Of a stretch of DNA of 64,000 nucleotides, positions 17,339-29,747 are shown piece by piece; the first letter of the stretch is position 1, and each line of letters opens with the position of its first letter. The notes under the pieces are model-generated. The model did no database searches, was not told the origin of the DNA, and saw only the letters and a list, made by a program, of their open reading frames with translations. The translations under genes were made by a program, and so were the position numbers. The DNA is taken from assembly GCA_024330965.1 (NCBI GenBank), contig JANDJL010000007.1:47939-111938 (forward strand), written 5' to 3'. Origin of the DNA: Nitrospira sp. GTDB taxonomy: Bacteria > Nitrospirota > Nitrospiria > Nitrospirales > Nitrospiraceae.

Positions 17339-18022
17339 ATGCGCATTCTCCTCGTCGAAGACGACTTGGATCTGGCACAGTTCATCCGCAAAGGGCTCAA
17401 GGAAGAAAACTATGCCGTGGACTTCGCGGCGGACGGCGAAGCGGGACTCGCCATGGCGTTGAGCAATCCTTACGACCTGCTGATTTTGGACATCATGCTT
17501 CCCAAGCTTGACGGTCTTGCGCTCTGCCGCAGCATTCGGGCCAAAGGCAACATGACGCCGGTCCTGCTGTTGACCGCACGCAATACCGTGGAGACCAAGG
17601 TGTCCGGTTTTGACATCGGTGCGGATCAATTTCTGGCGAAGCCCTTTGCCTTCGTCGAATTGTTGGCGCGCATCAGGGCCCTCCTGCGTCGGGGCAGCGC
17701 CCAGCCGTCGGCCCAGTTGCATGCGGCCGATTTGACGCTGGACCCCGTGACGCATCGTGTCTGGAGAGCCGGGAAAGAAATCGCGCTGACCAACAAGGAA
17801 TATGCGTTGCTGGAATTTCTCCTTCGGAACAAGAACCGGGTGTTGACCCGAACGGTCATCATCGAACACGTCTGGGACATCAGCTACGACCCCATGACCA
17901 ACATCGTGGACGCCCACATTCGAGCCTTGCGGGCCAAAATCGACCATAACTTTTCCCCTCCGCTCATCACCACGGTGCGCGGCGCGGGCTACATGCTGGA
18001 GGACCCGGAGCAGACGACATGA
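17339..18022 (+). CDS. OmpR/PhoB-family response regulator
   Basis: The receiver domain has acidic residues EDD at 7-9, phospho-acceptor Asp51 (LLILDIMLP), Thr in LLTA and Lys in FLAKPF. The C-terminal winged helix (about residues 130-222) ends in the usual TTVRGAGYML. It would bind direct-repeat DNA sites when phosphorylated. It overlaps the next gene by the ATGA arrangement, so the kinase at 18019 is its partner. A candidate target with three 11-bp direct repeats lies just beyond the kinase gene. Confidence 0.95.
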   Translation: MRILLVEDDLDLAQFIRKGLKEENYAVDFAADGEAGLAMALSNPYDLLILDIMLPKLDGLALCRSIRAKGNMTPVLLLTARNTVETKVSGFDIGADQFLAKPFAFVELLARIRALLRRGSAQPSAQLHAADLTLDPVTHRVWRAGKEIALTNKEYALLEFLLRNKNRVLTRTVIIEHVWDISYDPMTNIVDAHIRALRAKIDHNFSPPLITTVRGAGYMLEDPEQTT

Positions 18023-19455
18023 CGTCGTTGCGCAATCTCGTCAGCCGGTTCGCACTCATGCTCATGGCCTGGCTGCTGGGATTTTCCGCGCTGGTGTATT
18101 TCTCGAGCGAAACCCTGCTCCACCGATTCGTTGACGGACAGCTGCTGGAGTTGGCGGAAACGCTCGCCGGGATCATCGATCGCCACCCCGATATCCTCGA
18201 CAACCGCGGGCAGGGCGCGGGATTTCCATCCGATACCAATCCCGGTATCAAGGAACAACGTGTGTTGCACGGCGTCGCTCATTCCCTCCGGGTGTTTTCG
18301 CCGGAAGGGCGGCTGATGTGGAAAAGTCCCAACGCTTCGGCCTATCCGTTGATTTCTCCACACATGCTCGACCGGGTCCTGCTCGAACGAACAGTCTATG
18401 AAACGGTCGCGATGCCGGACGGCACGCCGGCCCGGCGGCTGTTTATCTCTGTCACCCGCCAAGGAATCGTGCGCTATGTGCTGCAAGCGGAAACGTCGCT
18501 GCTTCATTATCAGACGGCGCTCAGCGAATTACTGCTCCTGCTGATTGTAAGTTCCGGCGCCACGCTGCTCGTCACCTGGCTGGGCAGTCTGTGGCTGGCC
18601 AAGAAAGTGCTGACCCCGATCGAGGCCTTGTGCGCAGGCGCCGAAACCATGTCCGAGGCCGATCTGGGGAAGCGCTTGGCCTTGGATGCTCCTTATATCG
18701 AGTTCCGACGGCTCACCCAGGCCGTCAACGCCGTGTTGGATCAATTCCAACGGAACAGCGAGACCCAACGAAATTTCTGCGAGATCGCGGCCCACGAAAT
18801 GAAAACGCCCTTGACCATCCTGCGCGGCAACTTGGAGGTGGCGCTCCTCAAGGCCCGAACCGCGGACGAATACCGTGACGTGCTCCTCAGCAATCTCGAA
18901 CAGGTGGATCGGCTCATCGCCCTGACCAGGCCTTTGTTGACGCTCGCCAAATTCACGAGCAGCAAACCGCCTGTCCAATTGGCCCCCTTGGAGGTCGAAC
19001 CCTTCCTCCACGAGATTGTCCAGGAACTGACGCTGTTGGCGAATGACCGGCGGATTACCCTCTCGTTGGACGCTCGGCCGGTTCCCCCCATTCTGGGTGA
19101 CGCGCAGTGGCTCAAACAAGCGCTGATCAATCTGCTTGATAACGCCTTGCGCTATACTCCCGCAGGCGGAACCGTAACCGTCCATGCGCGCGAGGAGGGG
19201 GGCGATGTCTTGATCGACGTGGAGGACACGGGCCATGGCATCGAGCCGGAGCACATTCCGCATCTGTTCGAGCGGTTTTACCGGACCGAATGGGCAAGAG
19301 CCGAAGATGCCGCCGGAACGGGCTTGGGTCTCCCTATCGTCAAGGAGATCGTGGAAGCCCATGGCGGAACCATCTCCGTGACCAGCCGCGTCGGGCAGGG
19401 CTCGATCTTTACGTTGCGCATTCCCGCTTATCTCAAACAGACAATGCCTGCCTAG
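18019..19455 (+). CDS. Sensor histidine kinase (EnvZ/QseC-like)
   Basis: A 478-residue membrane kinase. A first membrane helix (about 10-28) and a second (about 170-192) flank a periplasmic sensor of about 140 residues. A HAMP linker follows, then the phospho-acceptor His259 in EIAAHEMKTPL, and then the catalytic domain with N box (LLDNALRYTP), G1 (DTGHGIEPEHIP) and G2 (GTGLGLPIV). All catalytic motifs are intact. Its start overlaps the regulator's stop. The periplasmic region has no motif that tells the ligand. Confidence 0.94.
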   Translation: MTSLRNLVSRFALMLMAWLLGFSALVYFSSETLLHRFVDGQLLELAETLAGIIDRHPDILDNRGQGAGFPSDTNPGIKEQRVLHGVAHSLRVFSPEGRLMWKSPNASAYPLISPHMLDRVLLERTVYETVAMPDGTPARRLFISVTRQGIVRYVLQAETSLLHYQTALSELLLLLIVSSGATLLVTWLGSLWLAKKVLTPIEALCAGAETMSEADLGKRLALDAPYIEFRRLTQAVNAVLDQFQRNSETQRNFCEIAAHEMKTPLTILRGNLEVALLKARTADEYRDVLLSNLEQVDRLIALTRPLLTLAKFTSSKPPVQLAPLEVEPFLHEIVQELTLLANDRRITLSLDARPVPPILGDAQWLKQALINLLDNALRYTPAGGTVTVHAREEGGDVLIDVEDTGHGIEPEHIPHLFERFYRTEWARAEDAAGTGLGLPIVKEIVEAHGGTISVTSRVGQGSIFTLRIPAYLKQTMPA

Positions 19456-19560
19456 CGTCTCGCTTCTGGACCTCGACCGCAAAGTCGTCCCGCCGGCCCT
19501 TCTCAGATTGAACAGGCGATCCCTGCCATCAACGACGTTCCCGCCATCATCATGAAGGAT

Positions 19561-19593
19561 TCTTCATGATCTCCTCATGGGCTCTTCATAGAG
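19561..19593 (+). promoter_or_regulatory. Three 11-bp direct repeats, candidate response-regulator site
   Basis: TTCAT, CTCAT and TTCAT begin at 19563, 19574 and 19585, exactly 11 bases apart, inside units resembling TCYTCATRRRS. An inverted repeat (ATCATGAA/TTCATGAT, 19549-19570) overlaps the first unit. Eleven-base direct repeats are the usual binding layout of OmpR/PhoB regulators. The third unit sits where a -35 box would be, 17 bases before CAATAG (19608). The site lies between the kinase gene and a microprotein gene, which suggests control by the adjacent two-component pair. Confidence 0.5.
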
Positions 19594-19634
19594 CAGGAGT
19601 AGGGTGGCAATAGGCCTTCAAGGAAAGGTTCAAG

Positions 19635-19686
19635 CAAGAGGCAAGAGCAAGAGGCAAGAGCAAGAGGCAAGAGCAAGAGACAAGAG
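19635..19686 (+). repeat. 13-bp minisatellite, four copies
   Basis: Three exact copies of CAAGAGGCAAGAG are followed by one with a single change (CAAGAGACAAGAG). The array sits in the presumed leader of the microprotein gene, ending directly before its ribosome-binding region. Confidence 0.85.
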
Positions 19687-19701
19687 ATGGAGGGACAAGC
19701 C

Positions 19702-19800
19702 ATGGTCGCATTGATGGTCGGAGTACTGGCGGGAAGCGCGGTGTTGGTAATCATGTACACGGCGTTGGTCTATACGGTCTCACACGTGAACAATAAGTAA
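19702..19800 (+). CDS. 32-residue single-pass membrane microprotein
   Basis: ATG at 19702 is preceded by GGAGGG at seven bases. The 32 residues are MVALMVGVLAGSA, then a continuous hydrophobic run to about residue 24, then a short polar tail SHVNNK, which is a typical single transmembrane helix. It is followed at once by a hairpin terminator, and it is preceded by a candidate OmpR-type operator and a minisatellite. An upstream in-frame ATG (19687) would add MEGQA but lacks a ribosome-binding site. Such peptides often modulate a membrane kinase or transporter; here the sensor kinase next door is a natural candidate, but this is inference. Confidence 0.6.
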   Translation: MVALMVGVLAGSAVLVIMYTALVYTVSHVNNK

Positions 19801-19810
19801 CCTTCTGGGG

Positions 19811-19850
19811 TGGCGGAATCTGGGACTGACCCCCTGTTTCCGCCATCTTT
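19811..19850 (+). terminator. Hairpin terminator after the microprotein gene
   Basis: An 8-bp stem TGGCGGAA (19811-19818) with TTCCGCCA (19838-19845) is followed by TCTTT. It begins 11 bases after the stop codon. The loop is long (19 bases) and the T tract short. Confidence 0.5.
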
Positions 19851-20031
19851 GCGAGCCGCGGGCAGGGCGCCGCTCCGGTGAGCGGTGGATTTTCTGAGAA
19901 ACGCCCCGGTTGAAACGGCAATCTCGACGCCGCTCGAAGGGGGCGCGGACTACAGGGAAGAATTTGCTCCGGTTCAAAGAATGAAGGGTGCGTCGCTCGC
20001 GGATGTCGCCCGATCTTCTCCGCAATCGGTT

Positions 20032-20508
20032 CTACCCTCTTTCCTTCATCGTTCGTTCGATTTCGCGCCCCGCGTCCCGCGCCTTGATTGATTCCCGCCG
20101 GTCGTAGTGTTTTTTGCCCTTGGCCAATCCAAGTTCGACTTTCACCTTGCCCCGAGGAGAAAAATACATCCGGAGCGGCACGAGCGTCAGACCCTTCTGC
20201 TGCGTTTTTCCAATGAGCTTATCGATCTCTTTGTGATGGAGCAGCAGTTTCCGGGTTCTGGTCGGATCGTGATTCATGATATTGCCGTGACGATAAGGGC
20301 TGATGTGGCAGTGATAGAGATAGACTTCGCCGTCCTTGACGGCGGCATAGCTGTCTTGAAGATTCGCCCGCCCCTCACGCAGCGATTTGACTTCCGTCCC
20401 CGTCAACACGATGCCGGCCTCGAACTTTTCCTCGATAAAATAGTCGTGGTAGGCCTTACGATTGGTTGCGATGACCTTTTCGCTGTGTTCCGATCCGGCG
20501 CGCGTCAT
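20032..20508 (-). CDS. smpB: SsrA-binding protein SmpB
   Basis: SmpB binds tmRNA and brings it to stalled ribosomes for trans-translation. The 158-residue sequence has [28 protein letters not shown], the middle [10 protein letters not shown], the LVPLRMYF strand and the basic tail [16 protein letters not shown] that enters the decoding centre. No tmRNA gene is visible in this window. The gene is divergent from dciA with a gap of about 110 bases. Confidence 0.95.
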   Translation of the reverse strand: MTRAGSEHSEKVIATNRKAYHDYFIEEKFEAGIVLTGTEVKSLREGRANLQDSYAAVKDGEVYLYHCHISPYRHGNIMNHDPTRTRKLLLHHKEIDKLIGKTQQKGLTLVPLRMYFSPRGKVKVELGLAKGKKHYDRRESIKARDAGREIERTMKERG

Positions 20509-20616
20509 GGTTTCACCAGGAGCGGACCGAGGAGGGGGAGTCGAGGAAACCCGCCGCCGTCCCCCGCATCGCCGTCTTTTCCGGACATTTCCATTCGCGT
20601 TTGCTAAGATGGGGTT

Positions 20617-21102
20617 ATGACTCGTACCGGCTCGCTCGACTCCTGCGGCGCCATTCTATCTGGTCTCTCCAAACGGCTGGGCCTTGAGACCAAGCTCCTT
20701 GAGTTCCGCTTGCAACGCCATTGGCGTGAGATTGTCGGCGAGCCCCTCGCCTCACAAACGTGGCCGGCTCACATTCGTTTCAAAAAACTTTACCTGGTCG
20801 TTCGAAACTCCGTCTGGCTTCAACAGCTTACGTTCTTGAAACCCTCTCTTTTAGACCAAGTCGGTCGCGCCGTGGGCATGGAACCGATCAAGGAAATCGT
20901 TCTTCGCGTAGGTGAGATTCCACCGCCGGTCCCTTTCGAGAGCGATCCCGTCGTCTCCGGCCGCCCGCCCGCTTGGGATGAGGTCGAACTCGACCCCCTT
21001 CCGATTGGCATTCGGGATCCGGAACTCCGTCGGCGGTTCACAGAGGCGATAGCGAGATACCCTTTTCTACGGGCTCAGCCTCGACCGGCAAAGGATCCGT
21101 GA
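20617..21102 (+). CDS. dciA: DciA/DUF721-family replicative helicase operator
   Basis: DciA helps load or operate the replicative helicase DnaB in bacteria without DnaC or DnaI. The N-terminal ~90 residues show the DUF721 pattern: [19 protein letters not shown], then [25 protein letters not shown]. The C-terminal 65 residues are proline-rich and poorly conserved. Its position near gyrA-gyrB-dnaN-dnaA fits a replication role. Its 3' end overlaps the convergent membrane protein gene by 65 bases. Confidence 0.75.
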   Translation: MTRTGSLDSCGAILSGLSKRLGLETKLLEFRLQRHWREIVGEPLASQTWPAHIRFKKLYLVVRNSVWLQQLTFLKPSLLDQVGRAVGMEPIKEIVLRVGEIPPPVPFESDPVVSGRPPAWDEVELDPLPIGIRDPELRRRFTEAIARYPFLRAQPRPAKDP

Positions 21103-21628
21103 CCCGTCCCTTAAAGAGAACGTTCGTGTTCTCGAAGACCGTTCCGTTCTTGGAGATGGGGCCGATTCCCCCTTCTTCTTCCTCGCCCTCCAACCGATAG
21201 TACCCTCGAACCGACCGTTCAAATCCCTCGACAACGGAGGGGTCCCCCGCTCTGTACTTCTCTAACTTCTCCGGATCGGCCCAGCCCTCTTCACTGAACA
21301 CGAAAACAAACATGCGTCGGTACCGGCCGCCGGCGTCTCCCGGCGTGGTCGGATAGATCTTCATGGGACCGAAATCGCGGGTGTCATGACCCACCTTGCG
21401 AAACCGGCGCAACAGTCGTTCAACCTGCTGGTCCGTGGTATCACGCGGCACATGGGCCGCCACGAGGTACCCGTTTTGAGCCCCAATGGTATAGGGAGGA
21501 ATGGATCGGTCGGGGCGGCTCAGATACATACCTCCCCAAATGAGGGCGAACGAACTCACGAAGACACCGAGCCCCATTTTGACGACGATGTCCAACGGCT
21601 TTTTCGTCGGAGGATCGGAAGAGGACAT
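21038..21628 (-). CDS. Hypothetical membrane-anchored protein
   Basis: A 196-residue protein with one N-terminal membrane helix (about residues 14-33, VVKMGLGVFVSSFALIWGGM) and a periplasmic or cytoplasmic domain of about 160 residues that I do not recognise. That domain contains GRYRRMFVFVFSEEGWADPE and an acidic stretch EGEEEEGGIG. It starts 48 bases downstream of gyrA on the same strand and may be co-transcribed with it. The last 65 bases overlap dciA tail to tail. Confidence 0.7.
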   Translation of the reverse strand: MSSSDPPTKKPLDIVVKMGLGVFVSSFALIWGGMYLSRPDRSIPPYTIGAQNGYLVAAHVPRDTTDQQVERLLRRFRKVGHDTRDFGPMKIYPTTPGDAGGRYRRMFVFVFSEEGWADPEKLEKYRAGDPSVVEGFERSVRGYYRLEGEEEEGGIGPISKNGTVFENTNVLFKGRVTDPLPVEAEPVEKGISLSPL

Positions 21629-21676
21629 GGTAAAGACTCTCGCCGAAGAACGAACAACGCGGCGGTCGATCCGTCG

Positions 21677-24157
21677 CTACGTGCCGGGGGTGCCGTCCTC
21701 CAAAGCCGGCTCATCCCGGTCGCCCACTTCGGCCAGCCGTGCGACGCCCACGACGCGATCGTTCTCGCCTTCCAACTCGATCACGCGCACGCCTTGTGTG
21801 TTGCGTCCCACCTCGCGGATATCGTCCACCTTGCAGCGCAGAATTTTCCCCTGCGCGGCCATCAGCATGATCTCATCGCCGTCGCGGACCTGAAGGAAGC
21901 CGACCGCTGGTCCGTTCTTTTCAGTCGTCTTCACGCTGATGATGCCCTTGCCGCCGCGGCCCTGCACGCGATACTCGCCCACTGGCGTGCGTTTGCCGTA
22001 TCCGCCTTCGGTGACGGTCAAGATCGCGGTCGTAGAGTCCGGTGTAATCGTTTCCATGCCGATCACTTCGTTGCCCTCCTCCAGCGTGATCCCTTTCACG
22101 CCGTAGGCGGTCCGGCCCATAGGGCGCACTTCGTCCTCCTTGAAGCGGATCGTGATGCCCTGCCGCGTACCGAGCAGGATTTCCCGTTGCCCGTCGGTCA
22201 AATGGACGCTGATGAGTTTGTCGCCCTCCTCCAAGCCGAGGGCGATGATGCCGCCCTGCCGGGGATTGCCGTAGGCCGACAGCTCCGTCTTCTTGACCAG
22301 CCCCTTCTTCGTCGCCATGACCACGTAGCGATCGTCGCGGAATTCCTTGACGGGAAGCGTCGCCGTCACCTTTTCGTTGCCGGACAGGGAGAGCAGATTC
22401 ACCAGGGCCTTCCCCTTCGCGGCGCGTCCCGCCTCGGGAATCTCATGGACCTTGAGCCAATAGACCTTGCCCGCGTCCGTAAAAAAGAGCAGCGTGTCGT
22501 GCGTGGAGGCGGTGAACAGCGTTTCGACGAAATCTTCGTCCTTGATGCCCATGCCGATCTTGCCCTTGCCGCCCCGCCGCTGCGCCCGATAGAGCGACAC
22601 CGCGTTGCGCTTGATGTACCCGGCGTGCGAGATCGTGACGATCACTTCTTCCTCGGCGATCAAATCTTCCAGGCTGATCTCCGCCTCTTCCTTCACGATC
22701 TGGGTGCGCCGCTCATCCTTGTACGCCTCACGGATCTCCGTCAGCTCGTCTTTGATGATCGTCCGCACGAGCGCTTCGCTGCCCAGCACGGACTTCAGAT
22801 ATTCGATCCTCTTCAGCACGTCCTGATATTCCTCGATCAATTTGTTGCGCTCAAGCTGCGTGAGCCGTTGCAGACGCATATCGAGGATCGCGTTGGCCTG
22901 GATGTCGCTGAGCGCGAACTGCTGGATAAGGCCGGCACGGGCTTCATCGGGCGATGGCGACCGGCGGATCAGCGCGATCACCGCATCCAGATGGTCGAGT
23001 GCGATCTTGAGCCCTTCGAGGATATGCGCGCGCTCCTCCGCCTTGCGAAGCTCATAGGCGGTGCGTCGCACCACCACCTCGCGCCGATGCTCGATGAAGT
23101 GGTGCAGAATCTGCTTGAGGTTGAGGACTTCGGGACGATTGTTGACCAGCGCCAGCATGATGACGCCGAAGGTGGTTTCGAGCTGCGTGTTCTTATAGAG
23201 ATTGTTCAACACCACCTGCGGGATCTCGTTGCGCTTGAGTTCGATGACGATCCGCACTCCTTCACGGTCCGAGGACTCGTCGCGCAGATCGGAGATGCCC
23301 TTGATCCGGTCCTCCTGAATCAACTCGGCGATTTTCTCAATGAGCTTGGCTTTGTTGACCTGATAGGGAATCTCCGTGACGATGAGCCGCTCGCGCTCCG
23401 TCCGCTCGTCGATTTCCACCGCGACCTTCGCCCGCAGCTTGAGCAGCCCCCGTCCCGTCTCATAGGCTTCCTTGATCCCGCTCACGCCGTAAATGAAGCC
23501 GGCGGTCGGAAAATCGGGTCCTGGAATCTTCTTCATGAGCTGCGCGACGGTGGCATCGGGATTCTCCAACAGCAGCAGCAGCCCATCGATGACTTCGGCG
23601 ATGTTGTGCGTTGGAATGTTGGTCGCATACCCCACGGCGATGCCGCCCGCGCCGTTGATCAAGAGATTCGGCACGCGGGTGGGAAGCACGAGCGGCTCCT
23701 GACGCGATTCGTCGTAGTTCGGCCCGAAGTCGACGGTCTCCTTGTCGATATCCGCCAGCAGTTCCTCGGCCAGCTTCGTCATGCGCGCTTCGGTATAGCG
23801 CATGGCCGCCGGCGAGTCGCCGTCCATCGAGCCGTAGTTGCCCTGACCGTCGATGAGCGGATAGCGCATGTTGAAGTCCTGCGCCATCCGCACGAGAGTG
23901 TCGTAAATCGCGGAATCGCCATGGGGATGATAGTTCCCCATGATTTCGCCTACGATCTTGGCGGATTTGCGGTACGCCCGCGTGGACGTGAGACCCATCT
24001 CGTGCATGCCGAAGAGGATGCGCCGATGGACGGGCTTCAACCCGTCGCGCACGTCCGGCAGCGCCCGCCCCACGATCACGCTCATGGCGTAATCCAGGTA
24101 GGACGACTTCATCTCGTCTTCGATGGCGATGTAACCCAGTCGTTCGTCGGGGGGCAT
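21677..24157 (-). CDS. gyrA: DNA gyrase subunit A
   Basis: GyrA cuts and rejoins DNA in the gyrase A2B2 complex. The catalytic Tyr is residue 121 (AAMRYTEARM). The quinolone-determining region reads HPHGDSAIYDT with Ser82 and Asp86, the usual susceptible residues. The C-terminal wrapping domain has six blades and the GyrA box QRRGGKG that separates gyrase from topoisomerase IV. The 826 residues are normal. It lies 37 bases after gyrB on the same strand. Confidence 0.97.
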   Translation of the reverse strand: MPPDERLGYIAIEDEMKSSYLDYAMSVIVGRALPDVRDGLKPVHRRILFGMHEMGLTSTRAYRKSAKIVGEIMGNYHPHGDSAIYDTLVRMAQDFNMRYPLIDGQGNYGSMDGDSPAAMRYTEARMTKLAEELLADIDKETVDFGPNYDESRQEPLVLPTRVPNLLINGAGGIAVGYATNIPTHNIAEVIDGLLLLLENPDATVAQLMKKIPGPDFPTAGFIYGVSGIKEAYETGRGLLKLRAKVAVEIDERTERERLIVTEIPYQVNKAKLIEKIAELIQEDRIKGISDLRDESSDREGVRIVIELKRNEIPQVVLNNLYKNTQLETTFGVIMLALVNNRPEVLNLKQILHHFIEHRREVVVRRTAYELRKAEERAHILEGLKIALDHLDAVIALIRRSPSPDEARAGLIQQFALSDIQANAILDMRLQRLTQLERNKLIEEYQDVLKRIEYLKSVLGSEALVRTIIKDELTEIREAYKDERRTQIVKEEAEISLEDLIAEEEVIVTISHAGYIKRNAVSLYRAQRRGGKGKIGMGIKDEDFVETLFTASTHDTLLFFTDAGKVYWLKVHEIPEAGRAAKGKALVNLLSLSGNEKVTATLPVKEFRDDRYVVMATKKGLVKKTELSAYGNPRQGGIIALGLEEGDKLISVHLTDGQREILLGTRQGITIRFKEDEVRPMGRTAYGVKGITLEEGNEVIGMETITPDSTTAILTVTEGGYGKRTPVGEYRVQGRGGKGIISVKTTEKNGPAVGFLQVRDGDEIMLMAAQGKILRCKVDDIREVGRNTQGVRVIELEGENDRVVGVARLAEVGDRDEPALEDGTPGT

Positions 24158-24194
24158 TGGTTGTCCTTCGCTCTCAGCCGTCGGTGTTCCTTCG

Positions 24195-27841
<3,647 letters not shown>

Positions 27842-27868
27842 AGTGTTGTCTCCACAAGGCTCTCCGAT

Positions 27869-29209
27869 TTATCCCCGCAAGATTTGCTCTTTCAGCGCCT
27901 CGATCACGTTGTGCAATGTCTCATCCTTTTCCTTTGCCTTCGCCACCTGTCTGCACGCGTGCATGATCGTCGTGTGGTCTTTGCCGCCGAAGTGGCGCCC
28001 TATCTCCGGATAGGACGCATCTGTCAGCTCGCGACAGAGGTACATCGCAATTTGTCTTGGATGGACCAACGTTTTGCTGCGCCGCCGGGATTTCAACTCC
28101 GTTATCTTGATGCGGAACTGCGCGCAAACGGCCTCCTGAATGTCGTCCATCGCCACGACTTTTTTCTTGTCCCCGATCAAATCACGAAGCACGTTCTTGG
28201 CCATCTCCAACGTGATGGCCTGACCCGTCAACGATGAGTAGGCTCCAAGCCGAACGAGACTTCCCTCCAGTTCACGGATGTTGCTTTTCATGGTGCTGGA
28301 AAGGAACTGGATGACGTCCTCGGGAAGCGTGATGCCTTCGTCTTCCGATTTTTTCCTCAGAATGGCAATTCGCGTTTCCACGTCGGGCGGTTGCAGGTCG
28401 GCGATCAATCCCCATTCGAATCTGGACCGGAGTCTTTCTTCTATGTCGGGCATGTCCTTGGGAAAACGGTCGCTTGAAAGGACAATTTGTTTGTGTCCCT
28501 CGTACAGGGAGTTGAAGGTGTGAAAAAACTCTTCTTGTGTACGTTCTTTGCCGACGAGAAACTGAATGTCGTCGATCATGAGCATATCGATGTGTCGGTA
28601 ACGCTTCCGCAGGTCCACCATTTTGTCGTAGCGGATGGAGTTGATGACTTCGTTCGTAAATTGCTCTGTCGTCAGGTAGGCGATCCGCAGATCCGTCTTT
28701 TCGGCGACGTGGTTTCCGATCGCATTGAGGAGGTGGGTTTTTCCAAGGCCGACACCTCCATAAATGAACAAGGGGTTATACGTTTTCCCCGGCTGTTCCG
28801 CTACGGCCATACAAGCCGCATGAGCGAACTGATTTCCCGCACCGACGACGAAACTCTCGAACGTATATTTCGGGTTGAGTTGGACTCCGCGCCGGGTCCT
28901 CATCTGGTTCGCGAATCGAGGCGTCGTGACCGGCACCTCTCCCTCCGTCGTCTGCGTAGCCTCACTTGGAACAACCTTAAAACTTACAGACTGGACTTCC
29001 TCTCCAGACGCTGTGATCGCCTCGACAAGGAGCCTTTCATAGTGCTTCTCCAGCCAGTCCCCAAAAAACTTATTAGGAACCGCGATATAAGCAACCGCGT
29101 CCTCGATCCGATCAAGATGCGCGAGAGAAAACCATGTGTCATAGACTTGAGGCGGAACCTTCTCCTGAATATGCCGAAGTGCTTCCTGCCAAAGCATCTG
29201 GACGCTCAT
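27869..29209 (-). CDS. dnaA: Chromosomal replication initiator DnaA
   Basis: DnaA binds boxes at oriC, opens the duplex and recruits the helicase. Domain III has Walker A GGVGLGKTHLLNAIG, Walker B MLMIDDIQFLVGKE and sensor motifs. Domain IV has the box-recognition helix-turn-helix ending in YPEIGRHFGGKDHTTIMHAC. Domain I starts SVQMLWQEALRHIQ. I place the start at the ATG 29209 (446 residues), with GAGGG about 11 bases upstream; a GTG at 29221 in frame is the alternative. DnaA boxes lie directly upstream. Confidence 0.96.
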   Translation of the reverse strand: MSVQMLWQEALRHIQEKVPPQVYDTWFSLAHLDRIEDAVAYIAVPNKFFGDWLEKHYERLLVEAITASGEEVQSVSFKVVPSEATQTTEGEVPVTTPRFANQMRTRRGVQLNPKYTFESFVVGAGNQFAHAACMAVAEQPGKTYNPLFIYGGVGLGKTHLLNAIGNHVAEKTDLRIAYLTTEQFTNEVINSIRYDKMVDLRKRYRHIDMLMIDDIQFLVGKERTQEEFFHTFNSLYEGHKQIVLSSDRFPKDMPDIEERLRSRFEWGLIADLQPPDVETRIAILRKKSEDEGITLPEDVIQFLSSTMKSNIRELEGSLVRLGAYSSLTGQAITLEMAKNVLRDLIGDKKKVVAMDDIQEAVCAQFRIKITELKSRRRSKTLVHPRQIAMYLCRELTDASYPEIGRHFGGKDHTTIMHACRQVAKAKEKDETLHNVIEALKEQILRG

Positions 29210-29221
29210 CTCTTTATTCAC

Positions 29222-29528
29222 CCTCTATCCACAGGATTATTCACACTTGTGGATAACTTGTCACTTTCCCCTGTATTGCTCTTGGATAACTCTCTCTTTT
29301 ACGCACCAGGATGAACTGGTATCAGAGATTCAGCGCTGCCGTTTTCGACCCCTCCGCTCCGTTTCATCATCCTATTCCCACATCACCCAGAAGAACTCCA
29401 CAGTATTCTCTCTGGCAAACCGACCAACTCCCTCTCACAAAAACAATGGGTTTCTCTCTATCCCCACTATCCATTCCCTCTATTCCGACTCCGACTGCGA
29501 CGACTAACCTTTTCTTCTAGAGTAGAGA
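29222..29528. other. oriC: Candidate chromosomal origin (oriC) next to dnaA
   Basis: The 307-base gap between dnaA and the DsrH-like gene has a cluster of DnaA boxes within 35 bases. TGTGGATAA (29248-29256) is an exact consensus box on the minus strand. CTATCCACA (29225-29233) and TTATTCACA (29237-29245) each differ at one base. A weaker one, TTGGATAAC, follows at about 29282. The rest is pyrimidine-rich and then A+T-rich toward 29530, with CTAGAG-type repeats, suitable for an unwinding element. The dnaA-dnaN-gyrB-gyrA context supports origin function. Strand-skew data would be decisive. Confidence 0.6.
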
Positions 29529-29723
29529 CTAGAGAATGATAACTTTTCCGGCATCCATGACCAGCCTCAGAAGGTTCTGATAATTCACATTCTCTCCCCC
29601 TGGAGTACACAAACCTTCTTCAGAAATAAAAATAGACGTGGAGTTCTCATAGTCACCGGGAGAGCAAAGAATCGTTGAACCCAGCCCAGGTGCCTGACGA
29701 AAAATGAACAAAGTCGATGCCAT
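29529..29723 (-). CDS. Small DsrH/TusB-like protein (third gene of a DsrE-type cassette)
   Basis: A 64-residue protein starting at ATG 29723, eight bases after GAGGG. It opens TLFIFRQAPGLGST and ends LLRLVMDAGKVIIL, which fits the strand-helix-strand outline of the DsrE/F/H superfamily. It is shorter than typical DsrH/TusB (about 95), and the assignment rests partly on its position as third gene after two DsrE-like genes. Two Cys are present (TILCS, GLCTP). In known systems such trios relay sulfur (persulfide) in tRNA thiolation or dissimilatory sulfur oxidation. Confidence 0.45.
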   Translation of the reverse strand: MASTLFIFRQAPGLGSTILCSPGDYENSTSIFISEEGLCTPGGENVNYQNLLRLVMDAGKVIIL

Positions 29724-29747
29724 GCAAGAAACCCTCAAATTACACGC

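Noticed and set aside
19801..20031. tmRNA gene next to smpB
   Set aside because: No tRNA-like acceptor/T-arm pair or tag reading frame could be found in the gap.
19885..20091. A 68-codon frame before smpB
   Set aside because: It runs into the smpB coding end on the other strand and shows no ribosome-binding site or motif.
24080..24157. Quinolone-resistance substitution in gyrA
   Set aside because: The determining region (21677-24157 gene, residues 80-90) has Ser82 and Asp86, the usual susceptible residues.
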